Below the pieces are notes generated by a model that saw only the letters and a program-made list of their open reading frames with translations, had not been told where the DNA came from and searched no databases. The position numbers and the translations under genes were made by a program. A DNA stretch of 64,000 nucleotides from Gammaproteobacteria bacterium (GTDB taxonomy: Bacteria > Pseudomonadota > Gammaproteobacteria > Xanthomonadales > Rhodanobacteraceae): contig JAJPHQ010000032.1 in assembly GCA_021325195.1 (NCBI GenBank), forward strand, positions 29,119 through 93,118, in the 5' to 3' direction. This document shows, piece after piece, positions 9,327-18,575 of this stretch. Every line of letters starts with the position of its first letter. Positions within the stretch are counted from its first letter, which is position 1.

Positions 9327-11228
9327 ATGCCCCGCTTGAGTCTTCTTGCCGGCGCGGTCGCGCTGGCGCTCGCCAGCACCGCGGCCCTCGCGCAATCCGC
9401 CCCGACCTCCGCGCAGCCCGCGGCACGGCCGGGCCTGTTCGACGGCATGGTCGTGTTCGGCGACAGCCTGAGTGACGACGGCAATCTTTCGATCGCGCTG
9501 GGATTGCCGCAGATTTCACGCTTCACCACCAATCCGGGACAGGTCGCCGTCGAGAACATCGGCGACTATTTCGGGATACCGATCGCGCCATCGCTGTTGA
9601 AGGGCACCGACCTCGCGTTCGGCGGCGCCGGCGTGGTCAACAATTCGCCCGGCACGCCTTCGACCGTGCCGACGTTGCCGACGCAACTCGGCATGTACCT
9701 GCAGGCCACCGGCGGCAAGGCCGATCCCAACACGCTGTATTCCGTGTGGGGCGGCGCCAACGACGTGTTCTACAACGTCGCGCTGGCGCAGGCGGGGCAA
9801 CTGACACCGGCGCAGGTGCAGGCCAACCTGCAGACCGCGGCGGCTACGGAACTGGGCATGTTGCAGCAACTGGCCCAGGCCGGCGCGCGCTACGTGGTGG
9901 TCTTCAACCTGCCGGACATCGGCCTGACGCCCTCGTCGCTGGAACAGGGTCCGCAAGCCGCGGCGCAGGGCACGCAACTGTCGCTCGTCTACAACAACGT
10001 GCTGAACCCGGGGCTCGCCAAGCTCGGCATCAACGTGATTCCGGTGGACACCTTCACCCTGCTGCGTGAGATCGTCGCCGACCCGAGCCTGTACGGCTTC
10101 ACCAACGTCACCGCGCCGGCCTGCGGTGTGGGTTCGAGTTCCCTGTTGTGCGGTCCGCAGGGCTCGGGCGCGCCGTACACCTATGCGCCGGGCACCCAGA
10201 ACACCTACCTCTTCGCCGACGGCGTGCATCCGACCACCGCCGCGCATGCGATGCTGGCGCAATACGTGGAATCGGAAATCATCGCGCCGGGCGAGATTTC
10301 GCTGCTGGCCGAGGCACCGCTGCAGACCACCGACACGCTCAACCGCTCGCTGCGCAACGAGGCCCTGTCCAGCCTTGCCGGCGCGGTCGGCGGCGGCGCG
10401 CGGGTGTTCGCCGATTACGAATACAGCCGTCAGCGTTACGACGCGACGGTCAACACGCCCAGAAGCAGCAACGACCTCAACACGCTGACGATAGGCGCCG
10501 ACGTGCACCCCGCCGATCACCTGACCGCGGGGATGGCGTTCACCGCCGGCCAGCACAAGGATGACTTCGCCGGCAACGCGGGCGGCTTCAAGCTGCAGGA
10601 ACTGCTCGCATCAGGCTACGTGCTGTGGGGCTGGGATCAGGCGTATGTCGGCGCGATCGGCAGCTTCGGCCATCTGGGCTACAGCAACGTCGATCGCAAC
10701 ATCCCGCTGGGCCCCGCGCTCCGGCACGAGACCGGCGATACTTCCGGTTCGCACGTAGCCTTCACCCTGACCGGCGGCTGGTGGCTGAACTTCGACAACT
10801 GGCGCACCGGACCGTACGCCGATCTGGGCTGGCAGCGCGTCCGGGTGGACGGTTACAGCGAGAACGGCAACGACGCCGCGACCATGACCTTCCAGCGCCA
10901 GGAACGCAAGGCGATGATCGCCACGCTGGGCTGGCAGGTGACGGGCAACTGGCAGGCCGGCGGCACCATGCTGCATCCCTTCGCGCAGGTGGCATGGAAC
11001 CACGACAGCGACGCGGACCTGCGTTACGTCACCGCGGGCCTGGTCACCATGCCCGGCACGTTCGCGATGCCCGCCTTCGTGCCGGACAAGAACTGGGGCA
11101 GTGCGGGCGTCGGATTGACGGCGGATTTCAGTCCGCGCTTCTCCGGCTGGATCAGCTACGACGGCCGTTTTTCCGATCGCAACCAGCGCGTGGACAGCCT
11201 GAACCTCGGCGGCCGGTTGACGTTCTGA
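9327..11228 (+). CDS. GDSL-family esterase/lipase with C-terminal autotransporter beta-barrel
   Basis: A 633-residue outer-membrane esterase of the EstA type. A signal peptide (LSLLAGAVALALASTAALA) precedes the SGNH/GDSL hydrolase domain: nucleophile Ser47 in VVFGDSLSDDGN, the GGANDVFYN block, and catalytic Asp and His in DGVHPTTAAH. From about residue 350 the sequence turns into a beta-barrel autotransporter translocator (alternating aromatic strands) and ends in LNLGGRLTF with a terminal Phe. The passenger would sit on the cell surface and hydrolyse acyl esters. The start at 9327 begins the signal peptide; the longer track ORF is a read-through of the mnmG shadow frame. A strong terminator follows. 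Confidence 0.95.
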   Translation: MPRLSLLAGAVALALASTAALAQSAPTSAQPAARPGLFDGMVVFGDSLSDDGNLSIALGLPQISRFTTNPGQVAVENIGDYFGIPIAPSLLKGTDLAFGGAGVVNNSPGTPSTVPTLPTQLGMYLQATGGKADPNTLYSVWGGANDVFYNVALAQAGQLTPAQVQANLQTAAATELGMLQQLAQAGARYVVVFNLPDIGLTPSSLEQGPQAAAQGTQLSLVYNNVLNPGLAKLGINVIPVDTFTLLREIVADPSLYGFTNVTAPACGVGSSSLLCGPQGSGAPYTYAPGTQNTYLFADGVHPTTAAHAMLAQYVESEIIAPGEISLLAEAPLQTTDTLNRSLRNEALSSLAGAVGGGARVFADYEYSRQRYDATVNTPRSSNDLNTLTIGADVHPADHLTAGMAFTAGQHKDDFAGNAGGFKLQELLASGYVLWGWDQAYVGAIGSFGHLGYSNVDRNIPLGPALRHETGDTSGSHVAFTLTGGWWLNFDNWRTGPYADLGWQRVRVDGYSENGNDAATMTFQRQERKAMIATLGWQVTGNWQAGGTMLHPFAQVAWNHDSDADLRYVTAGLVTMPGTFAMPAFVPDKNWGSAGVGLTADFSPRFSGWISYDGRFSDRNQRVDSLNLGGRLTF

Positions 11229-11244
11229 AGCGCAAGTTCTCGCG

Positions 11245-11282
11245 CGACAAAAAAGCCGTGCAGCAGCACGGCTTTTTTGTCG
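11245..11282. terminator. Strong bidirectional intrinsic terminator
   Basis: CGACAAAAAAGCCGTGC and GCACGGCTTTTTTGTCG form a 17-bp stem with an AGCA loop. It has A6 on one side and T6 on the other, so it can end both the esterase (plus) and the convergent lipoprotein gene (minus). Confidence 0.92.
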
Positions 11283-11297
11283 GCAGGATCCGGCGGG

Positions 11298-12155
11298 TCA
11301 GCCCCGCTTCGGCTTGCCCTTGTTGAATTCCTTGTAGGTGCTCTCGGCCAGCTGGTGCAGGGCCTTGGCGGTGTCCTCCGGCAGCACGGAGGTCTGCCCG
11401 TTGACGACCTGCTCCTTCAGCACCAGCACGCCGTTGTCGTCCCAGCCGGCACGGTTGATCGTTTGCGGCGGCGCGCCTTTCTTCGGCATCTTCTGCTGCA
11501 CCACCACCCACGGCAGCCCGTCCTTGTAGGCGAAGTCGGTGCTGGTGAACCCCTTGTCGCCGTAGTCCTCCAGCTCGCGCACGAACTCGACGCCATGGTT
11601 GTCGCTGAACACCTGCCAGCCGCGCGAGACCTCCGACGACAAGGCCGTGCCCGAGGTCACTTTCATGCCGCCGATCTGGCCCTCCATCTGCTTGAACTCC
11701 GCCAGCATCTTCTCGGCGGCGGTGGGCTCGGCCACCATCACCAGATCGACGTGCGCGGGCTGGCCGTGCGTGAGCACCGGCGGCTGCAGCTTGGTGGAAT
11801 AGATCCGTTCCCCATCCTGCATCTGCGCTTCCAGCACGTAGATGTCGTTGGGACGGATCTGTTCCGGCTTGAAGGTAATCTGGAACTGCAGCGGAAACCT
11901 GGGCGCCTGGAAGGTCTGGGAATTCACGGGCACACCCGGCTGTTGCGTCACGTCCATCAAGGTCAGCGTGAGCTTGGCCTGCGGCGAGAGGGGTCCGGGC
12001 GGATTCGGCAGTGTCACGGTACCGGTGACGGCGGTCGGTGCGGCCGCCTCGGCAGGCGGGCCGGAGGTCTGACCGCCCTGGCTTTCCTGTGGGGGCGAAC
12101 CGCAGCCCCCCAGCAACAATCCGGCAACGAACAGCGGGACTGCGAATTTGCGCAT
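11298..12155 (-). CDS. YbaY-family lipoprotein (YscW-like domain)
   Basis: A 285-residue predicted lipoprotein. The signal peptide ends in a lipobox (AGLLLGGC), giving lipidation at Cys18. After a Gln/Pro/Ala-rich linker, residues 43-140 (VTGTVTLPNPPGPLSPQAKLTL, PLQFQITFKPEQI) resemble the beta-sandwich of YbaY/YscW lipoproteins, with the typical pattern of a small-molecule-like additive term. The C-terminal half (GWQVFSDNHGVEFVRELED) is not a domain I can name. Family members are periplasmic-facing lipoproteins of unclear role. It is divergent from the TonB-dependent receptor and ends at the shared bidirectional terminator. Confidence 0.75.
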   Translation of the reverse strand: MRKFAVPLFVAGLLLGGCGSPPQESQGGQTSGPPAEAAAPTAVTGTVTLPNPPGPLSPQAKLTLTLMDVTQQPGVPVNSQTFQAPRFPLQFQITFKPEQIRPNDIYVLEAQMQDGERIYSTKLQPPVLTHGQPAHVDLVMVAEPTAAEKMLAEFKQMEGQIGGMKVTSGTALSSEVSRGWQVFSDNHGVEFVRELEDYGDKGFTSTDFAYKDGLPWVVVQQKMPKKGAPPQTINRAGWDDNGVLVLKEQVVNGQTSVLPEDTAKALHQLAESTYKEFNKGKPKRG

Positions 12156-12559
12156 GGATGCATCCTTGAAAAGTGAGGCAAGGGAATGATGCGGGCGGCA
12201 ATCGGATCACAGCGCCGCGACGTCCGCTTCGACCCCGAACGAATAATGCTAACGCGACCGGCCTTTCGACGAAAGACATCGCAGACCGCGCGTTCATTCC
12301 CCCCGACGCCGCAGTGATCCCGGAAGGGGATGGCGGGGACCCCATGCAGCGCCAAGCGCATGGCCGTCGCACGGAAGACATGAGGCCGGCAGGGAAACCC
12401 TGCCGGCCTCACGTCACTCCCGATTGCTGCCCGGGCCCCGCCCTTGGTCGACTCGGCCGCCGCTTGCTCATGGGCCGTTAGTCATGTGCAGCAGTAACAG
12501 CATCTTAACGGGATGTCAAGCACTGTCTTTCGCGAAACTTTCTGAATGCTTGCAGCATG
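12156..12559. other. Intergenic region between YbaY-like gene and receptor, no gene seen
   Basis: About 400 nt with no credible ORF. It holds a 14-bp hairpin (12381-12411) and an AT-richer segment from about 12480 that leads into the receptor promoter. Confidence 0.5.
12381..12411. repeat. Isolated 14-bp hairpin in a divergent intergenic region
   Basis: TGAGGCCGGCAGGG and CCCTGCCGGCCTCA pair perfectly around AAA. There is no T tract on either side and no gene ends here, so a terminator role is unlikely unless an unannotated RNA ends at this point. Confidence 0.55.
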
Positions 12560-12579
12560 GTTAAGTTCGCGTTATCGTG
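12560..12579 (+). promoter_or_regulatory. Shared promoter-like motif of the two TonB-dependent receptors, copy 1
   Basis: GTTAA-N7-TTATCGTG occurs here about 180 nt before the receptor start. It recurs with identical spacing at 18416-18435 before the second receptor. Shared sequence and position suggest a common promoter or activator site. Confidence 0.45.
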
Positions 12580-12687
12580 AAAGATACACGAAAGGTAAGT
12601 GACAGTTACGTGCATGGCACGTGAAGACTTGCCGGTCGTGCCGGATTTCTTGAAATCCAACGGTTTTCAAGGATTCGCGTCATCACA

Positions 12688-12735
12688 GCGGTGGCATCCA
12701 CCCGGTATGCGAGGGCTTGCGGGTGGAACCACCGC
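12688..12735 (+). promoter_or_regulatory. Structured 5' leader of TonB-dependent receptor 1
   Basis: GCGGTGG-cat-CCACCCG pairs with CGGGTGG-aa-CCACCGC, giving two stacked 7-bp stems split by a small internal loop. It ends 25 nt before the receptor start codon. It could affect ribosome access or RNA stability. Confidence 0.45.
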
Positions 12736-12760
12736 CTCACTTTTCCCGGGGAGCAATTCG

Positions 12761-15688
12761 ATGAATCGCAAGCTTTTGGTCACGGCCATTTGCGCCGGCC
12801 TGTTCGCGGCCGGCGCGGCACATGCGCAGGACAATCCAGCGTCTGCCCAGCAAACACAGAACCCGTCCACGGCCACGCAGCCGGACACCACTACCCGGCA
12901 GGAAAAAAAGGAACAGCCGAAAACCCTGGAAGGAATCACGGTCTCGGGCTCCCTCCTGAAGCGCCCGGAATACGAGACAACGGTGCCGGTGCAGGTCGTT
13001 CCGATCAAGGCGGATGAAGCGGCCGGTCAATTCAATGTCACCAATTTCGTGCAGACGACCGCCGCCGCCGCGGGCTCCACCCAGATCAACGGCCAGTTCG
13101 GCGGATTCGTCATCGAAGGCGGTACCGGCATTCAGCCCATTGACCTGCGTGGCCTGGGTGCGCAACGCACCCTGGTCCTGCTCGATGGCCAAAGGCCGGG
13201 TCCTGCCGGTACCCGCGGTCAAGTCAACAACTTCGATCTCAATGTCATTCCGCGCGCGATCATCCAGCGCATCGAAATCGTCAAGGACGGTTCATCCTCC
13301 ATCTACGGTTCCGACGCCATCGCCGGCGTGGTCAACCTGATCACCAAGAAGCGCCTGGATCACACCACGATGGACTTCTTCGTGTCCGCGCCGGAACACG
13401 GCGGCGGCGAGCAGTACCAGGCCTCCATAGGCACCGGCTGGAACTTCAACAACGGCAACATCACGTTCGCGGCCGAAGTCGATCGGCAACAGGAATTGAA
13501 AGCCGGCCAGCGTGATTTCCTCGACTGCACACGTGACATGGTGTACGGCCCGGACGGCCAGCGTGTGGACCGACCGGACCACTCCATCCCGGAAGGCACC
13601 AATCTTGCCGGTTGCAACAACATGCTGGTCCAGACGGTGATCGACGCTTTCAACAACCGGCGCTACGTACCCACCAAGGACGGCAGTACCGGCCCAGGCA
13701 GCCCGGTGCCCGGCTATCACCTGTCGCAGCGGACCACCTACGCCAACAGCAAAACGCCTTTCAACGATCAGGTCACCAACTTCCCGGCGTGGGGCGATAG
13801 GTATGCCATCGACCGGAACCAGAGTTCCACCGCCTATCTCGCCGGCAGCTTCAATTTCGGCAGCGTGATCTGGGATACCCAGTTGATACTGAACCACCGC
13901 ACCACCAACCACGACGCGTGGCGCCAGTTTTTCCCCGTTGTTTTCAACGACAACGGATGGTCAACCGCAGACGACAGCTTTTTCGGAGGTGCCGGAACGA
14001 GCAAAAGCGGTTTCGAGCCGGTGATGATTTTTCCGTTCAACCAGAAAGTGGCGGTTGATTACGGCTATTTGCGCAGCGGCCTGTCGGGTGGATTCGGAAA
14101 CAGCAGTTGGTCGTGGGCGGTCAATGCCAGTTACAGCAAGTCCGACGGTGATTACAGCTGGCAGGCGATCAACCTTGCCAACAGTGGAGACTGGAACAAT
14201 CCCGGCAACGAAATCACCGGCAGAACACTGGTCAACTACTTCGATCCGGGCTTTCTCAACGGCTCGAAATGGCGCGAACTCTACGGCGCCATCGGCGAAT
14301 ACCTGACCGGCAACACCGTTTACGAGCAGCAGGATCTCAATGCGGTGGTCAACGGCAATCTTTTCGAATTGCCGGCGGGTCCCGTCAATGCCGCCTTCGG
14401 TGCCGAATACCGCCACTATTCGATCGACGACAAGCCACCGCCGGCCTCGTGGGGGCTCACTTCGGCAGGGGAAACCAAAGGCGCGGACCATGTCACCGAG
14501 GTGTTCGGCGAGGTTGGCGTGCCGATCCTGAAAGGACTGCCGGCCGTCGAGTCGTTGAACGTTGACCTGTCAGGACGCGAATTCAAATACGGTTCGGTGG
14601 GCAGCTCCGCTCATGTCTGGAAGTACGGCCTGAACTGGCAGCCGATTCCGACCTTCCGGGTCCGCGGCACCATCGGCACCTCGTACCGCGCGCCGGGTCT
14701 GTTCGAACTGTATCTGGCCGACCAGACCGGCTTTCTCTCGCAACTGGCGATCGACCCCTGCATCAACTGGGCCGAAAGCCCCAACCAGTTCATCCAGAAG
14801 AACTGCGCGGCAGCGGGCATCCCGGGCAATTATGCCGGCTCTGGCCCGACTGCCTTGGTCACGCAGGGTGGCGGCAAGGGATTCCTGAAGCCCGAAACTT
14901 CCCGGGCGAAGTCGCTGGGCTTCGTGTGGTCACCCACTTTCGCCAATCTGCAGGTGGCGGTGGATTACTTCGATTACCACATCCGCGGCGAGATTACCTC
15001 GCTGAGTGCCGGTGCCATCGTCACTTCCTGCTACAACAAACCGGTATTTCCCAACGACTTCTGCAACATGTTCCACCGGAATCCGGCCACCGGTACCAAC
15101 CCGTTCAACATCACGGATGTTCACGCCACCTACGTGAACATCAACCAGGAACGGGACCGTGGTTACGACGTGCAGATGAACTACGCGCAGGATTTCTCCT
15201 TCGGTCGGCTGTCGCTCGATGCGGAGTTCACTTACACCATGCAGCACATCCAGCAGGTGTTCAGCACCGCGGAGGCGAGCGGATTCGGCATCAACGACTT
15301 CACCGGCTCCATCGGCAATCCGCATTGGGTAGGCATCATGAACGCGAGCCTCAAGCGTGGTGACTGGACCTACAACTGGCAGGGCTTCTATACCAGTGCC
15401 ACGTCCGATTGGCGGTTCGAAAACCCCGTGTTCACCTACCTTGGCCTGCCCGACACCAGGGAGGTCATCAGAATGGGCGGTCAGCTTCGCCACAGCGTGT
15501 CCGCAAGCTACAACTACGCTGACAAGTTGAACATCACCTTTGGCATCCGCAACCTGACCGACCGCACGCCACCCCAGGTTTCCGGCACCATCGGCACGGA
15601 GAACCTGCTCGGCAACACGCCGCTTGCGGCTTCCCAGTACGACTGGTTCGGCCGCACGTACTTCGCGCGGCTGGGTATCAGGCTTTGA
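12761..15688 (+). CDS. TonB-dependent outer-membrane receptor 1
   Basis: A 975-residue ligand-gated outer-membrane porin. The signal peptide (MNRKLLVTAICAGLFAAGAAHAQ) is followed by a Gln/Thr-rich linker and a TonB-box-like start (LEGITVSGS). The plug domain contains LRGLGAQRTLVLLDGQRP and IERIEIVKDGSSSIYGSDAIAGV-type sequence, then a 22-strand barrel. The first Met of the track ORF is rejected because 12761 begins the signal peptide and has GGGGAGC in front of it. The plug type is common in Xanthomonadales and Caulobacterales for peptides, sugars or siderophores. The downstream S9 peptidase suggests a peptide ligand, but a terminator lies between the two genes. Its N-terminus is nearly identical to receptor 2. 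Confidence 0.93.
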   Translation: MNRKLLVTAICAGLFAAGAAHAQDNPASAQQTQNPSTATQPDTTTRQEKKEQPKTLEGITVSGSLLKRPEYETTVPVQVVPIKADEAAGQFNVTNFVQTTAAAAGSTQINGQFGGFVIEGGTGIQPIDLRGLGAQRTLVLLDGQRPGPAGTRGQVNNFDLNVIPRAIIQRIEIVKDGSSSIYGSDAIAGVVNLITKKRLDHTTMDFFVSAPEHGGGEQYQASIGTGWNFNNGNITFAAEVDRQQELKAGQRDFLDCTRDMVYGPDGQRVDRPDHSIPEGTNLAGCNNMLVQTVIDAFNNRRYVPTKDGSTGPGSPVPGYHLSQRTTYANSKTPFNDQVTNFPAWGDRYAIDRNQSSTAYLAGSFNFGSVIWDTQLILNHRTTNHDAWRQFFPVVFNDNGWSTADDSFFGGAGTSKSGFEPVMIFPFNQKVAVDYGYLRSGLSGGFGNSSWSWAVNASYSKSDGDYSWQAINLANSGDWNNPGNEITGRTLVNYFDPGFLNGSKWRELYGAIGEYLTGNTVYEQQDLNAVVNGNLFELPAGPVNAAFGAEYRHYSIDDKPPPASWGLTSAGETKGADHVTEVFGEVGVPILKGLPAVESLNVDLSGREFKYGSVGSSAHVWKYGLNWQPIPTFRVRGTIGTSYRAPGLFELYLADQTGFLSQLAIDPCINWAESPNQFIQKNCAAAGIPGNYAGSGPTALVTQGGGKGFLKPETSRAKSLGFVWSPTFANLQVAVDYFDYHIRGEITSLSAGAIVTSCYNKPVFPNDFCNMFHRNPATGTNPFNITDVHATYVNINQERDRGYDVQMNYAQDFSFGRLSLDAEFTYTMQHIQQVFSTAEASGFGINDFTGSIGNPHWVGIMNASLKRGDWTYNWQGFYTSATSDWRFENPVFTYLGLPDTREVIRMGGQLRHSVSASYNYADKLNITFGIRNLTDRTPPQVSGTIGTENLLGNTPLAASQYDWFGRTYFARLGIRL

Positions 15689-15715
15689 TCGCCGGACAAC
15701 CGTGCACTTGCGCGA

Positions 15716-15745
15716 GGAGGCGACTTCCCGTCGCCTCCTTTTTTT
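15716..15745 (+). terminator. Intrinsic terminator after receptor 1
   Basis: GGAGGCGAC and GTCGCCTCC form a 9-bp stem with a 5-nt loop followed by seven T. It lies between the receptor and the S9 peptidase, so the two are either separate units or linked by partial read-through. Confidence 0.88.
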
Positions 15746-15778
15746 CGCTTTGCTGAACGCTCAGCGGGAGAACAGAAG

Positions 15779-17806
15779 ATGGGGAATACGTTTTGCAGGG
15801 TTTTGCTTGCCGGTCTGCTCGCATCGACCGTGGTTCTCGACATCGCCTGTGCGGCGGAACCCATTCCGGTCGAAGACCTGGCGCGTCTGCCAGCGCTGCA
15901 ATCCATGTCCATGGATCCGAACGGCAAACATCTGGTGGGCCTGATTCCATCGCCCTACGACCCCGATGAGACTGCGTTGGCCGTGTGGGACGCCGACTCG
16001 ATGCCCGCACCGCCCAAGGTGGTGACGCCTTCGGGATCACACATGAAATTCATCGCCGCCTTCGCGCTGAAGGCGGACAGGATTCTTGCGGTGGCGCGGC
16101 AGGAGTGGACCGGCGACCTCGGCGGATGCGGGGAAGGCAAATTGGTCGGGTCGACCAAGACTTTCGTCACCAAGGCTTATCTCACAGGCGATGACCAGAA
16201 GAATTTCGAGGAAGCCTTTGCCAGCGACAAGACCCGCAACGTGGGCGTGAGCGAGGCAACCCGCCGCTGCCTCGAGATCAGCGGCACGGCAACGCTGGTC
16301 AGCATGCTGCCGCTGGATCCCGACAACGTCGTGATCGAGCGCGCCAGCGGCGTGAGCCTGGTATCGAACTACTACCTCTACAACCTCAAGACGGGAGACG
16401 CGAAGCTGCTGTTCACGGGCGGCGGCAGAAAGACGCCTTCCTTGTTCGATCCACGCACCGGCAACGTGCTCGCGAAGACGGAAATCGAACCGACAGGCAG
16501 CGATTACGAACAGAAGATCTATATCCTGAATCCGGAAACCGGACAGTTCGATCTGCAGCGGCCGCTGACCACGCAGCTCTCCAACCGCCATACCGTGGAG
16601 GTGGCCGGCCGCGACGACGCCACCGGCAAATACTACGTGTTGACTGACCAGTTTTCCGACAAGGTGCAGGCGCGTTCGTACGATCCTGTCGCGCAGAAGT
16701 ACGACCCGGAACCCGTGGTCGCCGACAAGGACCATTCCATCGCCGCGCTGTTGTTCAGCACGCGGCGCAGCGACTTCAACCGCGTCGTGGGCTTTGTGAT
16801 CGACGGACCTTATCGCCGGCAGGTCTATGTCGATCCGGCGCTCAAGGGAATCCAGCTGGGCCTGAAAGATGCCTTCCCCGGACAGCACGTCACGATTTCG
16901 AGCTACACCGACGATCTTTCCAAGGTCTTGTTCATCACCGGGAGCCCCGGCGTACCGCCTGCCTATCACCTGCTGCTGGACAAGAAACGTGTGGCCGATC
17001 TTGGCAGCATGCGTCCATGGGTCAAGCCGGGGCTCACCGGCGATGAGAGCTGGGTGACCTACACGGCGCGTGACGGCCGCGAGATTCCGGCAATTCTGGA
17101 TTTGCCGGCCGGCTGGAAGAAGGGTGATGCCCCTGCGTCCGCAATCGTGATGCCGCACGGCGGTCCCTGGGCTCGCGACTACATGGGTTGGGATATCTCC
17201 GGCTGGGTACCCATGCTCACATCCCGCGGCTACGCAGTATTGCGGCCGCAGTACCGCGGTTCCGAAGGATTGGGCCGCGACTTGTGGCTGGCCGGCGACA
17301 AGCAGTGGGGCCTCAAGATGTCCGACGATCTCGACGACGGCGCTGCGTGGCTCGTATCACGGGGCATCGCGAACAAAAACCGCATCGCCATCTTCGGTTA
17401 CTCCTACGGCGGCTTCGCGGCCGTGGCCGCCGATGTCCGCAGCCCTTCCCCCTACCAGTGCGCGATTGCCGGGGCGCCCGTGGCCAACCTGGGGCGGTTG
17501 GGCACCACATGGAGCGACAACCGGCTGCAACGCATCCTGCAGGGGCAGACGGTGAAGGGGATGGATCCGATGCAAAACACGGACAAGGCCCATCTTCCGA
17601 TCCTGCTGTTCGGCGGCGACCGCGACGTGCGCGTGCCGGGCTTCCATCCCCGCGATTTCTACGAAGCCGTCAAGGATAGGGTCCCCGCCAGGTACGTCGT
17701 GATACCCGACATGCCGCACAGCATGCCTTGGTACCCGCGCCAGCAGCGGCAAGTCGACAATCTTGTCGTGGACTATCTCGCCAACAATTGCTTCGCTCAG
17801 CCGTAA
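15779..17806 (+). CDS. Secreted S9-family (prolyl oligopeptidase-like) serine peptidase
   Basis: A 675-residue exported peptidase. After a signal peptide ending near DIACAAE, an N-terminal beta-propeller-like region (to about residue 400) precedes an alpha/beta-hydrolase domain. The nucleophile is Ser542 in GYSYGGFAA, the oxyanion region is MPHGGPWARDY, the acid is in FGGDRDVRVPG, and the histidine is in PDMPHSM. This is the S9C acylaminoacyl/dipeptidyl-peptidase pattern. Placed between two TonB-dependent receptors, it probably trims imported peptides in the periplasm. The isopeptidases of lasso-peptide loci are also S9-like and receptor-linked, but no precursor or cyclase genes are present here. 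GGGAG precedes the ATG. Confidence 0.9.
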   Translation: MGNTFCRVLLAGLLASTVVLDIACAAEPIPVEDLARLPALQSMSMDPNGKHLVGLIPSPYDPDETALAVWDADSMPAPPKVVTPSGSHMKFIAAFALKADRILAVARQEWTGDLGGCGEGKLVGSTKTFVTKAYLTGDDQKNFEEAFASDKTRNVGVSEATRRCLEISGTATLVSMLPLDPDNVVIERASGVSLVSNYYLYNLKTGDAKLLFTGGGRKTPSLFDPRTGNVLAKTEIEPTGSDYEQKIYILNPETGQFDLQRPLTTQLSNRHTVEVAGRDDATGKYYVLTDQFSDKVQARSYDPVAQKYDPEPVVADKDHSIAALLFSTRRSDFNRVVGFVIDGPYRRQVYVDPALKGIQLGLKDAFPGQHVTISSYTDDLSKVLFITGSPGVPPAYHLLLDKKRVADLGSMRPWVKPGLTGDESWVTYTARDGREIPAILDLPAGWKKGDAPASAIVMPHGGPWARDYMGWDISGWVPMLTSRGYAVLRPQYRGSEGLGRDLWLAGDKQWGLKMSDDLDDGAAWLVSRGIANKNRIAIFGYSYGGFAAVAADVRSPSPYQCAIAGAPVANLGRLGTTWSDNRLQRILQGQTVKGMDPMQNTDKAHLPILLFGGDRDVRVPGFHPRDFYEAVKDRVPARYVVIPDMPHSMPWYPRQQRQVDNLVVDYLANNCFAQP

Positions 17807-18282
17807 CGGATCGTCATGTCTCCTGCGCGCTGTGTACGGTTTGCGTGAAATCCCGGCGCGTGGTTCCGGACAGTGCAGTTGTTGAACGCAGCGCGAAAAC
17901 GGCCGGGTGGCACCTCCGCCCGGGTTGTTTCACGGCGTCCCCCGTGCCGCGCGCAGCGATGCGAGCTGTTGCTCGTGCCTGCCTCCGCCTGCCGTGCCAG
18001 CCGATGGCAGGCAAGTCCGCTCACCCAGCGAGAAGGGACAACCACACGAGCAAATTCGCCACGGAGCAGATCATCGGGTTCATCAAAAGCGCAGCATGCC
18101 GCCACCCAGCAACTGACAACAGTGGAGGCCTGAGCAAACAGCGGAGCCCCTGCACCCATTGGTAATCTTCAACCCACGGACTTTTTCTTTATCCGTGATA
18201 CGCCGATTGGGGGCAGATCAGGATCTCAGCATCCACTTCGGCGGCAAAAGGTAAATCGGCGGCGTTGCTGCAAAAAACTCTG
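17807..18282. other. Intergenic stretch without a supported gene
   Basis: About 475 nt after the S9 peptidase. The track ORFs here are Arg/Cys/His-rich shadows with no ribosome site. The distal part (about 18160-18282) is AT-richer and ends in an isolated terminator, so a small RNA is possible; otherwise nothing is seen. Confidence 0.45.
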
Positions 18283-18312
18283 GGGCCGGCTACATGCCGG
18301 CCCTTCCTTTTT
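18283..18312 (+). terminator. Isolated intrinsic terminator upstream of receptor 2
   Basis: GGGCCGGC and GCCGGCCC form an 8-bp stem around TACAT, followed by TTCCTTTTTT. The nearest upstream gene ends 477 nt earlier, so it may end a long S9 transcript or an unannotated small RNA. Confidence 0.75.
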
Positions 18313-18415
18313 CAGCAGCGATCCGGGTGGAACCGTCCGCTGATTTGAGCAACGCAAACCCGCAGACGATAGCCATCCAACGAAACGGACAAGCAACATC
18401 GGTGCTTGTGACCCC

Positions 18416-18435
18416 GTTAAAGATTCATTATCGTG
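18416..18435 (+). promoter_or_regulatory. Shared promoter-like motif of the two TonB-dependent receptors, copy 2
   Basis: GTTAA-N7-TTATCGTG with the same 7-nt spacer length as copy 1 at 12560, about 140 nt before the receptor 2 start codon. Confidence 0.45.
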
Positions 18436-18466
18436 GCGGCGCGTGTACCCGGGGAGGGTGCGCGGT

Positions 18467-18538
18467 CCCCCGAAGCCCGCATGGTTCGGGGGCGTTTTGT
18501 GGGCGTAACAAGGTTCGACCGTCCGCAAGCCGCGGACG
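18467..18538 (+). promoter_or_regulatory. Structured 5' leader of receptor 2 with a terminator-like hairpin
   Basis: CCCCCGAA and TTCGGGGG (18467-18474, 18485-18492) form a stem followed by CGTTTTG, which resembles a weak intrinsic terminator. CGTCCGC and GCGGACG (18520-18538) form a second stem. Both lie between the shared promoter motif and the start codon, as an attenuator would. Confidence 0.45.
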
Positions 18539-18575
18539 TCCGTGTGCGCCTGTCCTTTTCCGGGGAGCAAATCCG

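Noticed and set aside
15779-17806. S9 peptidase considered as a lasso-peptide isopeptidase
   Set aside because: Lasso loci with such enzymes need precursor peptide, protease and cyclase genes nearby; none are seen between 12 and 24 kb.
17797-18159. 120-residue minus-strand ORF after the S9 peptidase
   Set aside because: Cys/Arg/His-rich composition, no ribosome site and no recognisable pattern. It overlaps the S9 stop region on the other strand.
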